A stretch of 56,651 bases of DNA from Seminavis robusta (taxonomy: Eukaryota; Bacillariophyta; Bacillariophyceae; Naviculales; Naviculaceae): contig CAICTM010000611.1 in assembly GCA_903772945.1 (NCBI GenBank), positions 1 through 56,651 of the forward strand, in the 5' to 3' direction. Shown piece by piece: positions 45,159-54,960 of the stretch. A program made the position numbers and the translations under genes. The notes under the pieces were generated by a model, which saw only the letters and a list, made by a program, of their open reading frames with translations, was not told where the DNA came from and ran no database searches. Within the stretch, counting starts at the first letter, position 1, and each line of letters starts with the position of its first letter.

Positions 45159-48100
45159 TCAGTCCAGCAAACAAGCATCCACAAGGTTCAAACCTATTTC
45201 GGCTTCCTCGTCGAAGCAAGATGACTCTCCACCGTCATAGTCAATCCACGCCAGGTTGGAGGTGGCACATTGCTCCGGTGGACCCCTCTTTCTAGTGTCA
45301 TTGATGTAATGAAAGCCAGGGAGCTCCACTGTTGTATCGCGTGTAGCCAAGATTAAGGGTGCCAACCCCGCAAAGTCTAGGCCATCCACACAGACATCTC
45401 CCAAGCGACAGGTCGCCATATCATCACAGACCATCAAACTTTGGCAATGACCCACCCCACGCCTTGGGCAAAAGCCTGATAGTTCCAAGAGCCTGATATT
45501 CTCGAACCGGGCTCTTGTCACGGTCAAGTTTTGTTTCCAGGCATTCATGATGGGTCCATCGTAGTGGATGTTTCGAAAGGTGCTGTTGGAGATGATCAGA
45601 TCAACACCACCGGGTTTGAGCAAGCCTTCGCTCGAGAGATATTGAGCAACGTTGCTCCCAACATAGATCAAACCATGTGGAGCGGTACAATTCTCCCACA
45701 GGCAATTCACTATCCGCTGGTTGGCTCCAGGGCTGCTGAAGATTGCAGAAGCACCACCAAAAGTCCCATCGGCCATGATCTGCCCGGTGAACGTCAGGCC
45801 TCGGATGGTTACGTTGTCGGTCGATTCAATCCCAAGTTCCGTCGTAATCTGAGAAACGGTCGTAACCTGAATGAAACCACCGTCCAAGATGCAACGATTT
45901 TCCACAGCACCATCCAGTCCACATCGCACTTCGACATTTGGGCGGAAAAGGGTCAGAGCGAAGTCCCCATTGACGACATTAAAATCTCCCAAAACTGGGT
46001 TCGCCATGATTCCAATTGTGATTGTTGTATTTGGGCAAATGATGAAAAGATCCTGCTCTGGATTCAGGTAGTGGTCCAGCACGAGATCTGTTGTACTGGA
46101 ATAGCAGTCATAGCCAACGGCGGTATGATTGACAGATTGGTTTGCTCCCTCTGCAGAACTGTCGAGCATACAGGTTCTTCTTGGCGCGCGTGTCCACTTT
46201 GCATCCAAAACTTTTTGGTCGATGCAACCAATAGGTAGAGGGGTAGCATAATTGTCACCATCGTAGTCTGCCCAATAACGACTAAATCCAGATTCACAGA
46301 CCCGTTCCTCCTCGAAAATCCCGGTATCGCGTTCCGTGATCCCCTCGATGCTGTAGCTTCCCGAAAACGACAGCTTGGAATCCACAGTTGCCACAAGTAT
46401 TGCTGCCAAGCCCACAAATTCCAGGTTGCGAATGCAAATGTCGTGCAAGGCGCATTCGCTTCCCCCTTCACAGTAGAGTAGCCCGTGGCAGTAATAAGCG
46501 CCACCCCCGTGTTCTTCGCAGAAGGTAATGGCATCCTGGAGCTGGATGTCTTCAAATCGACACCGTTTCAGAGTCAAACTTTGACTATGAATGGCAATCA
46601 TTCTCTCATTGTAGGTAATGTTTCGAAAGGTGCAGTTGTCAAACGTAAACTCTACCGACCGCGGTGTCACCAGTTTCAATCCCGCATGCTCCTGGTACAG
46701 ATTGTTGCCGGCAAAGACCAGGCCTCTCCCGGCGATCATGTCTTGCCACAAACAATCCACAAATGAAATGTTCTTTCCTTTATTGCTGAGAACCACAGAC
46801 GACTTTGTAGTAAATAGGAACGACAGGTGATGTGAGTACATATAGTCCAAGGTAGCTATTGCGTTTGATTGATTCACGTTCTCTCTCTGTCAAAACCAAC
46901 GCACTTACACTTTCCGAGAGGGGGTCATGGATCAATTCCCCTGTAAATGTAATACCCCGAATGGTAATGTTATTTGTGGTATCCTCTGCGGCAAAGAGTT
47001 CCTGTTTTTGTGTGGATGGCAAGAGGGGATGAAACAGAACTTGAACGATTCCTCCATCCAACACACACTGGTTGTCTAGAGATCCATCCTCCCCACACCA
47101 GACTTGACGTTGCTGCGTTGAAACATGAGTGGTACATCCCCGTGTTTGATGAGTGTATCATTTCTGTTGGATCGGCCAGTACACCAATGCGGATAGTGGT
47201 AAATGGACAGAGGATGAATCGTGTCTGATTGGGTCGATTCAGTTGCGCTCGAAACAAGTCCATGGTACTCCGGAAGCATTCGTAGGGATATGTGATATTG
47301 ATTGGTGGTACTACTGGGGGTCCAGTAATATTGTTGGAAGATTCTTCCAATTCATTTTGCTGTTGTTGTGCTGGTGGTGCATCATCATCGTTATCCTCTT
47401 TCAGGGCTCGTGGTACAATAACGATGCACAGAAGGACCACAATGACCAGCACTGCCACCAGAGTAATCCACCATCCCCTTGTGCTCTTTCGGTGGTTGCT
47501 GCTGGTGCTAATGTGGTGGGTTGCTGGTTCCTCATCCATCATTTGCAACTGTGCTGTCCCTTCATCAAAAATGACTTGTACAGCTTCGACCGGTGGGTCG
47601 ACCAGTTCGGCCACGACCATGGGTGCACCTTCTTGTGCTTCCTCTGCGTGTGTTGGCTCTTGTTGTGGAGGAGGAGAGGGTTCCTGACTAGAAGTATTTT
47701 GGTTTGAGGTGGCGTGCATGGTTGTCGTCGTCGTGGGGTGTTGCATGGTCTGAGGTTCTTGCTCATCATTAGTATGATTTGTCACATCGTTATTGCTGTC
47801 CTGCTGTTCCTCGTCGTGATGATTGTCGGTTTCATCTGATGTGGTTGCAGTTACAGCAGTGGTGTTTGTGGTGGTGGCCTTGGCAAACTGCATTTGTTCC
47901 ACTACAGTGAGAACTGAAGGAGCCAAGGTTTCTGGTTTAGAGAATCCATCCATGGCAAAGGCTCCCGGTTGACTGCTGTTACTGCTGGTGGCAATCGAGG
48001 ATGCCGCACTGCTGCGACGTTGTCCCAGTGAAGGGTTGGTGGGAATGGCCGCAAACTTTCGTTCCTTTTCATTGTCTACGGTTACAGCAGGCAGACCTTG

Positions 48101-48499
48101 TCTCTTGCCCAGAGAGTGTCGAGTCGGAATGGCTGCGAATTTCTGCAAGTCATCCCCTTGTCGTTGTTCAGTAAACGTACTAGTAGCAGCTGATTCTTGC
48201 GTAGTCTTGTCGCTCCCTTGTTCAGCCTCTTCAGCAGCCGTAGTCTTTTCCTTCCTAACAGTATCTTCAGCTTCTTGTCTGCTTCCATTGTCCGTACAAG
48301 CTTCACTAGTGCTAGTCTCACTACTAGTAGTACCAATCTGATCTTGAGCACTCTCACGAGCGTCATTGTCATCCGTGGTACCGGTAGTAACCTCTCCTTC
48401 TTCTTCTTCTAGACTTCCCCCGCCATTATTAATATGCTCGTCCTTCTCTTGGCTATCTGATCCACCACTCCCTCTTCCATCGTACCCTTCTTCATCCAT
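45159..48499 (-). CDS. Membrane protein with two tandem beta-helix domains; frameshifted
   Basis: First ATG 48499. Exon 1 (to 46909) encodes a ~335-residue disordered acidic/Gln-Thr-rich head, a membrane anchor (ITLVAVLVIVVLLCIVIV, about residue 340-358), then the first repeat domain; a 106-bp intron (46908-46803) splits that domain; exon 2 runs to 45159. The two ~270-residue repeats align: CxSTxDL, FIxCPxTTIxIG, C-G-DG...N-C-LDGG, VTIRGLTFTG, NCLWxN, NSTFRNIxY, RFExIRL, then a Cys-rich segment. The N-x-TFRNI-type rungs fit a right-handed parallel beta-helix (pectin-lyase-like fold). In exon 1 the frame shifts near 47157 and 47106, so the allele shown is broken as sequenced. Function unknown; extracellular binding is inferred. 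Confidence 0.75.
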
Positions 48500-48756
48500 A
48501 CTGTAGTCAGTCCTCGCGTCCTCCTCACGGCAATGCAAAGGGATATAGCTTCAACTAACTGGTCCGACAAGTACAGTAGACCTTCTGTTGCGTGGTGGGA
48601 GCGAGGAAATGAGGAAATGGCGGCAGAAGGAAACTGTGGGTGGTAGAAGGAAGGAAACGGCCATCTCGAGTCGAGTCGTGGGAGTCACTGCCTAAATCCT
48701 TAACCTTTTGAGTGAAGAGAAAGAGGGTCCCCTCGAGCTCTGAACTTTCTAGCTAC

Positions 48757-49114
48757 CGGGGAGATGTTAAAATAAGCGGGAATTCTCCGTTTTTTAAACA
48801 CCACCAGCTTTTTCCCTGCTTTGTTTAACACCACCAGTTTTCTTCCCCTTTTGTTTAACACTAAGGCAAACAAGCTGTAAACATGCTGTATCATGAAACC
48901 AAAGAAATAATGAGAGTTTTGATTCAGGCATCACAAGAAACTCTTGTTTCTCCAAATTGACTAAGTGTGTGTTCAAATACGGGACTGAAGGACAATAGAG
49001 CTAGGGAGCAAAAAGTGGATGTTAAAGCTTTGGGTAAGTGTGTGTTAATCACTGATGAATAAACTGGTGGTGTTCAAAAAAGCGAGAATTCCCGATTCTT
49101 TTAACATCTCCCGG
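48757..49114. mobile_element. MITE with ~57-bp terminal inverted repeats
   Basis: Left end CCGGGGAGATGTTAAAATAA... and the reverse complement of the right end CCGGGAGATGTTAAAAGAAT... match over about 57 bp, through GGGAATTCTC to AACACCACCAG. The element is bounded by TAGCTA at 48751-48756 and 49115-49120, a perfect 6-bp target duplication. The interior has no coding capacity and contains extra GTTTAACACCACCAG-like copies near the left end. The superfamily is not assigned. Confidence 0.85.
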
Positions 49115-49509
49115 TAGCTAGCTAGAAGTCAAGAAAAAGGGGGGGGTTAGAGTAAGGAATCAATCTACGGAAACCGACAATGGGCCAGGCTTGGGCAAAG
49201 AAAGAATCCGGGCAGCTCTACCGGTACCAAGGACCATGCTTTCACCATCAATTCAATCAAGGGACACCGTGAAAGTGATGAAAGCTTGTCGACGGCCCTC
49301 TTTGCCCCTCTTCATGGCTCAAAACCAAAAGCTACGAGCAGAATGAATCCTTCAATTCTGATTCGATTCATTCAGAAAATGGCTCTCTGCTCGTAAAGTA
49401 CACTCTACGGAGATTGACTGACTGACTACCGTACGGTACACCTAAACGACGATCGAGGCGGACTACGTTCGCCTGGCTTCTTCTTGCAATAGTGCATGTA
49501 CCGGTACAA
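49115..49509. other. Spacer with dispersed ATCTACGGAAACC motif
   Basis: Contains GGGGGGGTTAGAGTAAGGAA then TCTACGGAAACC at about 49140-49172, related to sequences at about 10405-10440 and 19280-19310. No gene seen. Confidence 0.4.
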
Positions 49510-49576
49510 CTAACTTATGGATAGGACACTTTCACGTATGTATGTAACAAGCAATTCAAAACCGACCTTCTGATCA

Positions 49577-50860
49577 TCAGGGTTCAAACCCTCCAGGGAG
49601 CCAACCCAACCAGCCTTTCGTCTTCTTCTTCGTTTGGGCGGATTTTGCCTCGGCTGCCGCCACAGCCGAGGTAGAACCAGAACTTCCACCACCGCAGACA
49701 CAGCAGGCTTCGTTGGCGGTTGTGCCATCAACGGCACTAGCCACCGCGTCCGAGCCTCCAAACGTAGTGCATCTGCCATCCAATTCGTACCAAGAGCAAT
49801 CATCCTGTGCCCCATCCACCCAACCAGGAGTGCCAAAACAAGAATCCGATTGAACTTCTCCGCCACCACAGCCACAGCAGGACTCTCGGGCTGTAGTTCC
49901 ATCCTCTCCTTCGTTGGCGTTGCCGTAAACATCACAGTGATTACCATACAGATACCAAACACAGCCATCTCCAAACGAATCCGTCCATTGTCGTTGCACA
50001 CGGGAGCAGATCCTCCACAGACACAGCAGGACTCCGAGGCAGTTGTTCCGTCAATCCCCGCATTGGCAATTCCAAATTGCAAACATCGGTCCTCTATCTC
50101 ATACCACGAGCAAGGATCACCCTCCAAATCGGTCCAATCTGCCTTGTCACTACAGAGAGGGGCCGCTCCACCTCCACAGACACAACAGGATTCCACTGCA
50201 GTAGAGCCATCTGGACCTGCATTGGCAGTTCCAAATCGAAAACAATGGTCGTCTGTCTCGTACCAGGAGCAAGGATCACCCCCGGAATCAGTCCAATCCA
50301 GAACATCCGTACAAGGAGTGGTGATATTTGGAACAATTCGGGGAGCATTCGGATCGTACCCACCCCCGCAGAAACAGCAGGCCTCGTTGGCAGTTTTCCC
50401 ATCTTCGCCAGCATATCCACTTCCAAAGACCTGGCAGTTGTCATCTTCCGCATACCAGTCACATCCGTCATTGTCCACATCGGTCCAATGGGCAGGGGAA
50501 TCGCTACAACCGGGAATTTCCTCAATATAATCACCAAGCAACGGTGGAGTTGTACATCCACCCCCGCATGTGCAGCAAACCAAGTTGGCGTTTCCGTCGG
50601 TGGTGCATGGAAACTCATCTCCGTAATACAAACAGTTGTTTCCCTGTGAATACCAAACACAACTATCCCCAACATTGTCAGTCCAGTCGTAAACAAGATC
50701 CCAACATTCGTTGGTCGAGGGGACTGGGTCAGAAAGAGGGGCATCCAACATTGCTTGGCATCAATAAGGCTTCCCCCTCCACAATGACAACACGCCTAAT
50801 TGGCAGTTTTCCCAAATTCCTGTTGGCAATGCCGTAATCATCACAACGGGTTCCTACCGA
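49577..50860 (-). pseudogene. Six-cysteine repeat protein gene, frameshifted
   Basis: At least seven tandem repeats of about 55 residues. The consensus I read is C-x5-(D)W-T-D-x2-G-D-x-C-x-W-Y-x5-C-x2-(F/Y)-G-x-A-x-A-G-x-D-G-x-T-A-x-E-(A/S)-CC-x-C-GG. Each repeat has six Cys, probably three disulfides, so the product should be secreted. Repeats are spaced by short variable linkers; the end is Lys-rich (KKKTKGWLGWLPGG). The main frame runs 50751-49990; another frame continues from about 49985, where part of a repeat is missing. Upstream, one more repeat (50860-50755) carries an in-frame TAG between GKTAN and ACCHCGGG. I know similar repeats from algal genomes but no name or function. Confidence 0.65.
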
Positions 50861-51178
50861 GTGTTCGATATTCCTATCGTCCTTCGTCTCACACACGCTA
50901 GGAACTGGTGTCGCCTTCAAGTTATTTATGCGAGCACAAAAAGATAGTAGCAAAGGGATCCCACTCGCCACTTGGTATGGATCACTGTTACTATGAAGCA
51001 ATATCTTGAATGCATGTCAGTACAATACTACAATTTCAAATTGTACATCGTTTGTAAAATGAAGTTGGACTATATGTTGGTTGAATTCACTTGAAGCCGC
51101 ACTCCTCCAAATGCCATACCATGTCATACACATTCGATCCATACCATGCCATACACATTCGATCTCTTCTGTTGCTGC

Positions 51179-51829
51179 TTAAGCCCGTTCCATGCGTTGG
51201 CTGAGTATCATGTCTGCGACGCGCTTGGCTTCTTTGGTGCGGAGCGTCATGGTTTTGGTGCCTCCTCCGAACTTCGTTTGAACTGTAATCGTGGAACGTT
51301 TCCTGCCACCCGCAACGTCAACATCCGTCACCATGCTCAGGTCCGTGTTATCCGTCGTAAACTTTTCTCCAAAGCAGCAAACGATGGGACCACAACGGAG
51401 TGGTTCAACAATGTTGAGAGTCAAATGAGTAGCCGTCAGCTTGTACGTACTGGGGTCACGGGGCAACAACCCGCAACAGGTTTCAAATGCTTTGTGACAA
51501 CTTGACCAGTAGAGCACTTCCTCTCCTTCCCAGAGGACCTTTTCAATCTCCTCTTTAGCAAGACTACGCTTGATTTTCTCAATCTCTTCCAATATGTGCA
51601 TCCGATCTCCAACATTGTCAATTCCCATTTGGGTCAGCTGACTCTCCGTCAGTTTGTGCGCAACCTTACCACTGATTTTGTTCTCCTTGAATACACTACC
51701 AAAGTCTCCTCCGAGTTCACCTGCCTTCTCATGAAAATAAGCGGCGACCTCATCACACGTCCAGGAGGAACTGGAGCGCAAGTCACTGGTCGTCATCTTG
51801 GTTCCTTGTTGGGGGTTCGACATGGCCAT
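51179..51829 (-). CDS. SAM domain plus PH-like domain protein
   Basis: 216 residues from ATG 51829 (a second ATG at 51823). Residues about 20-90 match a sterile alpha motif: SWTCDEVAAYF, then FKENKISGKVAHKLTESQLT and MGIDNVGDRMHILEEIEKI. Residues about 95-216 look like a bacterial-type or small PH-like domain: VLWEGEEVLYWSS, TYKLTATHLTLNI, LSMVTDVDVAGG and ITVQTKFGGGTKTMTLR. SAM domains self-associate or bind other SAM domains; PH-like domains often bind lipid, so a membrane-associated scaffold role is a reasonable guess. No enzyme domain, no signal peptide, no intron. Confidence 0.8.
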   Translation of the reverse strand: MAMSNPQQGTKMTTSDLRSSSSWTCDEVAAYFHEKAGELGGDFGSVFKENKISGKVAHKLTESQLTQMGIDNVGDRMHILEEIEKIKRSLAKEEIEKVLWEGEEVLYWSSCHKAFETCCGLLPRDPSTYKLTATHLTLNIVEPLRCGPIVCCFGEKFTTDNTDLSMVTDVDVAGGRKRSTITVQTKFGGGTKTMTLRTKEAKRVADMILSQRMERA

Positions 51830-52660
51830 GTTTCTGTTGACGATTTTTTAACGTGAACAAAATATTGAATTTTGCCGAGAAGAATTTATCCTTGTACGTA
51901 GAAACAGCTACCAGTACATGTACCTCCACGCTTTACCGGTACCGGTACCTGCACCGCAACCGACTACAAATGTGAGCTGGGAGAACGAGAATCGCGATCT
52001 TTGGTTTTTCCATGCGAACCAGAGATCTTCAGCTGTATCAACGTCCAATAAATAACCGGCCTCTGTCTATACGGTACAGCTGCCGTTGGATTTGATATCC
52101 TGCATAAAGCTGCATCCACGTCCAATAAATAACCGGCCTCTGTCTAGATCCGAGTTTCCTTTGGATTTGATTTTTCATAAGGGTCCTGCCGTTGGATTTT
52201 AGCTGTATACTACTAGTAGTACCAATACTACCAGTACTAAACCTTGCTCTTGCCAGACATATATAAAACAATTCTGGCAAGCTGCGCCGCTGATCCAAAA
52301 CGGCTGATCAAACGGGACCTTCGGCCTGTTCCACCTGCATACATCTGATTTGATATCATGCATCCACCTGCCGCTGGCTGCATACAGCATACAGCTGCAT
52401 CTACGTCCAATAAATAACCGGCCTCTGTCTAGATCGAAAAAAAAAAAAAAAAAAAAGAATAAATACGGCGTTCTTTTTTTAGATGCTGCTGCGCTGCTGC
52501 ATATCCATAAATCTAATAAATCTAGGCGTTTCGATGCCCTGGACGAACTGGCAATCTACTGTCACAAATACAGTTGCGGCCTTCGGATGGGTCAAACCCT
52601 TAACTTTGGTAGCCAAGCTACATAGTCTTGGTAACCTAGTAAAGGGTTAGATACTGCCTT
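51830..52660. repeat. Three spaced copies of a 30-bp block ending in poly-A
   Basis: CGTCCAATAAATAACCGGCC followed by TCTGTCTA occurs at about 52040, 52112 and 52405. Intervening pieces also recur (CCGTTGGATTTGAT; GATATCxTGCAT; CAGCTGCAT). The third copy runs directly into an 18-nt A tract (from 52438). This could be a short retroposed sequence or a degenerate satellite. Promoter sequence for the downstream plus-strand gene may be included. A GTACCGGTACC-type palindrome lies at 51933-51950. Confidence 0.6.
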
Positions 52661-52760
52661 GTTACGCAAGGTACCGCTCCGCTCATATCTTTGTGCTCAT
52701 AATTTTCTTTGTCCTCCTTTTGTGCCCCGTCTCACAAGCAAAGGAATAGCTACAACAAAC

Positions 52761-53829
52761 ATGAACGACGAAGATGATGGCAACAACGGCAGCAGCAGGA
52801 GCAGCAACAACTACCTTACCTCTATTTGGAACAACCATTATGTGAAGGCAGTGGTAACATCTCACGTGTTCTTTGGAGTGTTCTTGAATCCAGGAGACAA
52901 ACTCTTCACTCCGACAGAGCGTTTCTTTCAAAAAAAAAACAAAAAAAAAGTACTTTTTGCGCGTGTTTGTGGGTGTCAATACAGCCGTTACTTCCCTCAT
53001 TGAGACGGTGGATTTGGAGGAAAAGGTAGTCTGTGATTGCATTGATGGAGACAAACCCGATTCTAACTGCAAAGATACGGACACCATCCAAGACGATTGG
53101 CTTGTTTACTTTCATGGTGACACCTGGCCAGAGGAACTTTGTTGGTATGATGCTGCTGGCTACAGCGGGAAACAAGCCAATGGCATGCAGCCGCCAAGAC
53201 ATCTGTCTGCGAGGCTTTTCTCGGGCTTCATGAATTGGACAAAAAATTGAGCTTTGGACAGATTTACGGACAATTTTACGAGGATTTGCCACCAAGAAGT
53301 AGTCAATTGTCCAGTGTCGTCTGCTAACAGCATTCTTCTTCTTCTTTTCGTCCTTTGGTGGAATGGGATGCTCCGGAGAGAGTCTCAGTGTTGTAATCCG
53401 GCGGCCTATTTCATGATCCTGTTGCAAATGATCTGGGGGTTAACCTTTACTTTGCATTTTTCTCATACCAGTGCACAGCTCGGAGAGGGGAAAAAGGCAT
53501 GGATGGACATCATAAGCACTGTTGGATTGGGTGTGTTTGTGTGGTCTGTTGCATTTGAATTGATGAAACAGATGTTGTATGTTGTTTGCTGTGATTATTT
53601 CTCAGACTTGGAAGAGGAGGACGATGACGATAGTGAGGCGGGTCCTGATGGCAAAAAGGCAATGGATGAAGAGCAGAACTTGTCATCTCCACAGGTAGAC
53701 AAGCCCTCTTCGAAGATAGATCAGCAAATGAACCAAGACCCCACAGAAGACCCCACAGAAGATCGCACAGAGCCTTTGTCACCCTCTTCGTCTTTGAATC
53801 ATCCTGGAGGCGAAGTTATGCATTGCTAG
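52761..53829 (+). pseudogene. Multi-pass membrane protein, broken or mis-sequenced
   Basis: Starts at ATG 52761 (MNDEDDGNNGSS, then HYVKAVVTSHVFFGVF). The frame is lost at an A-rich tract (52929-52949, two runs of nine or more A). It resumes as RVFVGVNTAVTSLIETVDLE with a Cys-containing loop, meets an in-frame TGA at 53248, and an alternative frame there reads LSFGQIYGQFYEDLPP. The last part (53320-53829) has hydrophobic helices (AAYFMILLQMIWGLTFTLHF and WMDIISTVGLGVFVWSVAFEL), then an acidic tail (EEEDDDDSE) and DPTEDPTEDRTE repeats. No family recognised. Homopolymer length errors could explain the first break; short introns cannot be excluded. Confidence 0.45.
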
Positions 53830-53879
53830 AGAAAAAGCCGTGAATGGATAGCTGGACAAAGGGTTACACTCTTGAATAC

Positions 53880-54050
53880 AAGATTGGAGTCCCGACTACA
53901 GTAGATGTTGAATGCATATATTCCTGGTAACATTTGTAGTTACTGTACCATTCACAATTATCACCATAGGAATCGTACCATCCCAGGGGAAGGTCACTAC
54001 AATGCTCTGGCTGTGGCGTTTCGGTTGCATGTTGTAGCATTCGATCCGCA
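53880..54050 (-). pseudogene. Stray Cys-rich repeat fragment
   Basis: On the minus strand, ...EHCSDLPLGWYDSYGDNCEWYSNY then KCYQEY matches the first half of the six-cysteine repeat of the gene at 49577-50860 (C-x-D-x4-WxDxxGDxCxWY). The conserved second half (GxTAxExCCxCGG) is absent. It looks like a relic or an exon of a lost paralogue. Confidence 0.55.
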
Positions 54051-54249
54051 TCTTCATTGCCCCTTAGCTTCCTTTTGGCCACCTCTGCCGATACTCCGCT
54101 CCACTGCTGGTGGGGACTGCAGTACAATTTCCAAGGTACTCCGATTTCCGGCAAACCTGGCCCAGCTGCACCTTCCCAGAGGAACATGCACATACAAGCT
54201 TCCAAGAACACTGCGGCATCTCCGAACCGACCAGCCCCTGTTCGACCAC

Positions 54250-54960
54250 ATTGTTCAAACTGAATCCCGACGTGGACGAGGACACCCCTGCACTGGTGGA
54301 TTGGACAGCCCATGGTCAGCTTCAACCGTCACGAGATCATCAAAACCGACAATTGTGAAGTTCCTATGTCAATTGTTGCCAGTTGGAAAACGGGTCCACC
54401 GGGATGACCCCAAATATGATCACAACTGCCCCCGTTGCGGTGATGATCACGAGACAGAGACCCATGTTTACCGATGCCCGCATGTTGACGTGCATTTGTG
54501 GCGAGGGACCAAGCAACGAGCGATCAGCACAAGGTGGCGCAAGGATTCCACAGACCCCTCCCTCCTGGAAATTGCTTCTGGATGGACTACAATCCCACTT
54601 TGAAGATCGATTCCTCCACCCATGGCACTACCCTGACAGGTATAGGGAACCTCTGTTGAACACCTCCAAGAAATCTCATTGGTTGGGACAACTTCCTGAG
54701 AGGACGTTTGTCCACGGACTGGGCTAAGCAACAAGATGCATATCTGCATAGTCCGTGGCGTGCGGGCGAGACAGACAAATCATATATATGGACTGGCACT
54801 CTGGACTGTCACCAACCTAGGCCTCAGCTGCCTCATCCAGCCAGTGGTAGGAACCTGTGGAGCATCGAAATGCCTGCCCAGCGCATTGGCAAAGACCGGG
54901 ATGACCAGTGGAAAAAGAAGCGCTAAACACGATAGCCTCTGTCGTTGACAACTCACGGTT
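54250..54960 (+). mobile_element. Decayed LINE-like retroelement tail (zinc-knuckle region)
   Basis: The plus strand reads TIVKFLCQLLPVGKRVHRDD then CPRCGDDHETETHVYRCPH, a CxxC...ExxxHxxxC arrangement like the zinc-binding region after some reverse transcriptases. In another frame: LLDGLQSHFEDRFLHPWHYP, NTSKKSHWLGQLPERTFVHG and, after a stop, WAKQQDAYLHSP. I recognise this order of blocks from repeats in diatom genomes. Frames change and stops intervene; it cannot be functional. Confidence 0.5.

Noticed and set aside
47153..47707. Plus-strand hydrophobic Trp/Cys-rich frame
   Set aside because: Antisense shadow of the membrane anchor and acidic head of the beta-helix gene.
49060..49085. CRISPR array or phage-type element
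   Set aside because: Repeats in this window are inverted ends, microsatellites or gene repeats; none shows regular repeat-spacer structure.
49575..49600. GGTTCAAACCCTCC as a tRNA T-arm
   Set aside because: It lies in the coding end of the Cys-rich gene and there is no acceptor or anticodon stem around it.
53310..53328. 17-nt GT-AG intron in the membrane protein gene
   Set aside because: Far shorter than any other intron here; accepted only as a frame break.
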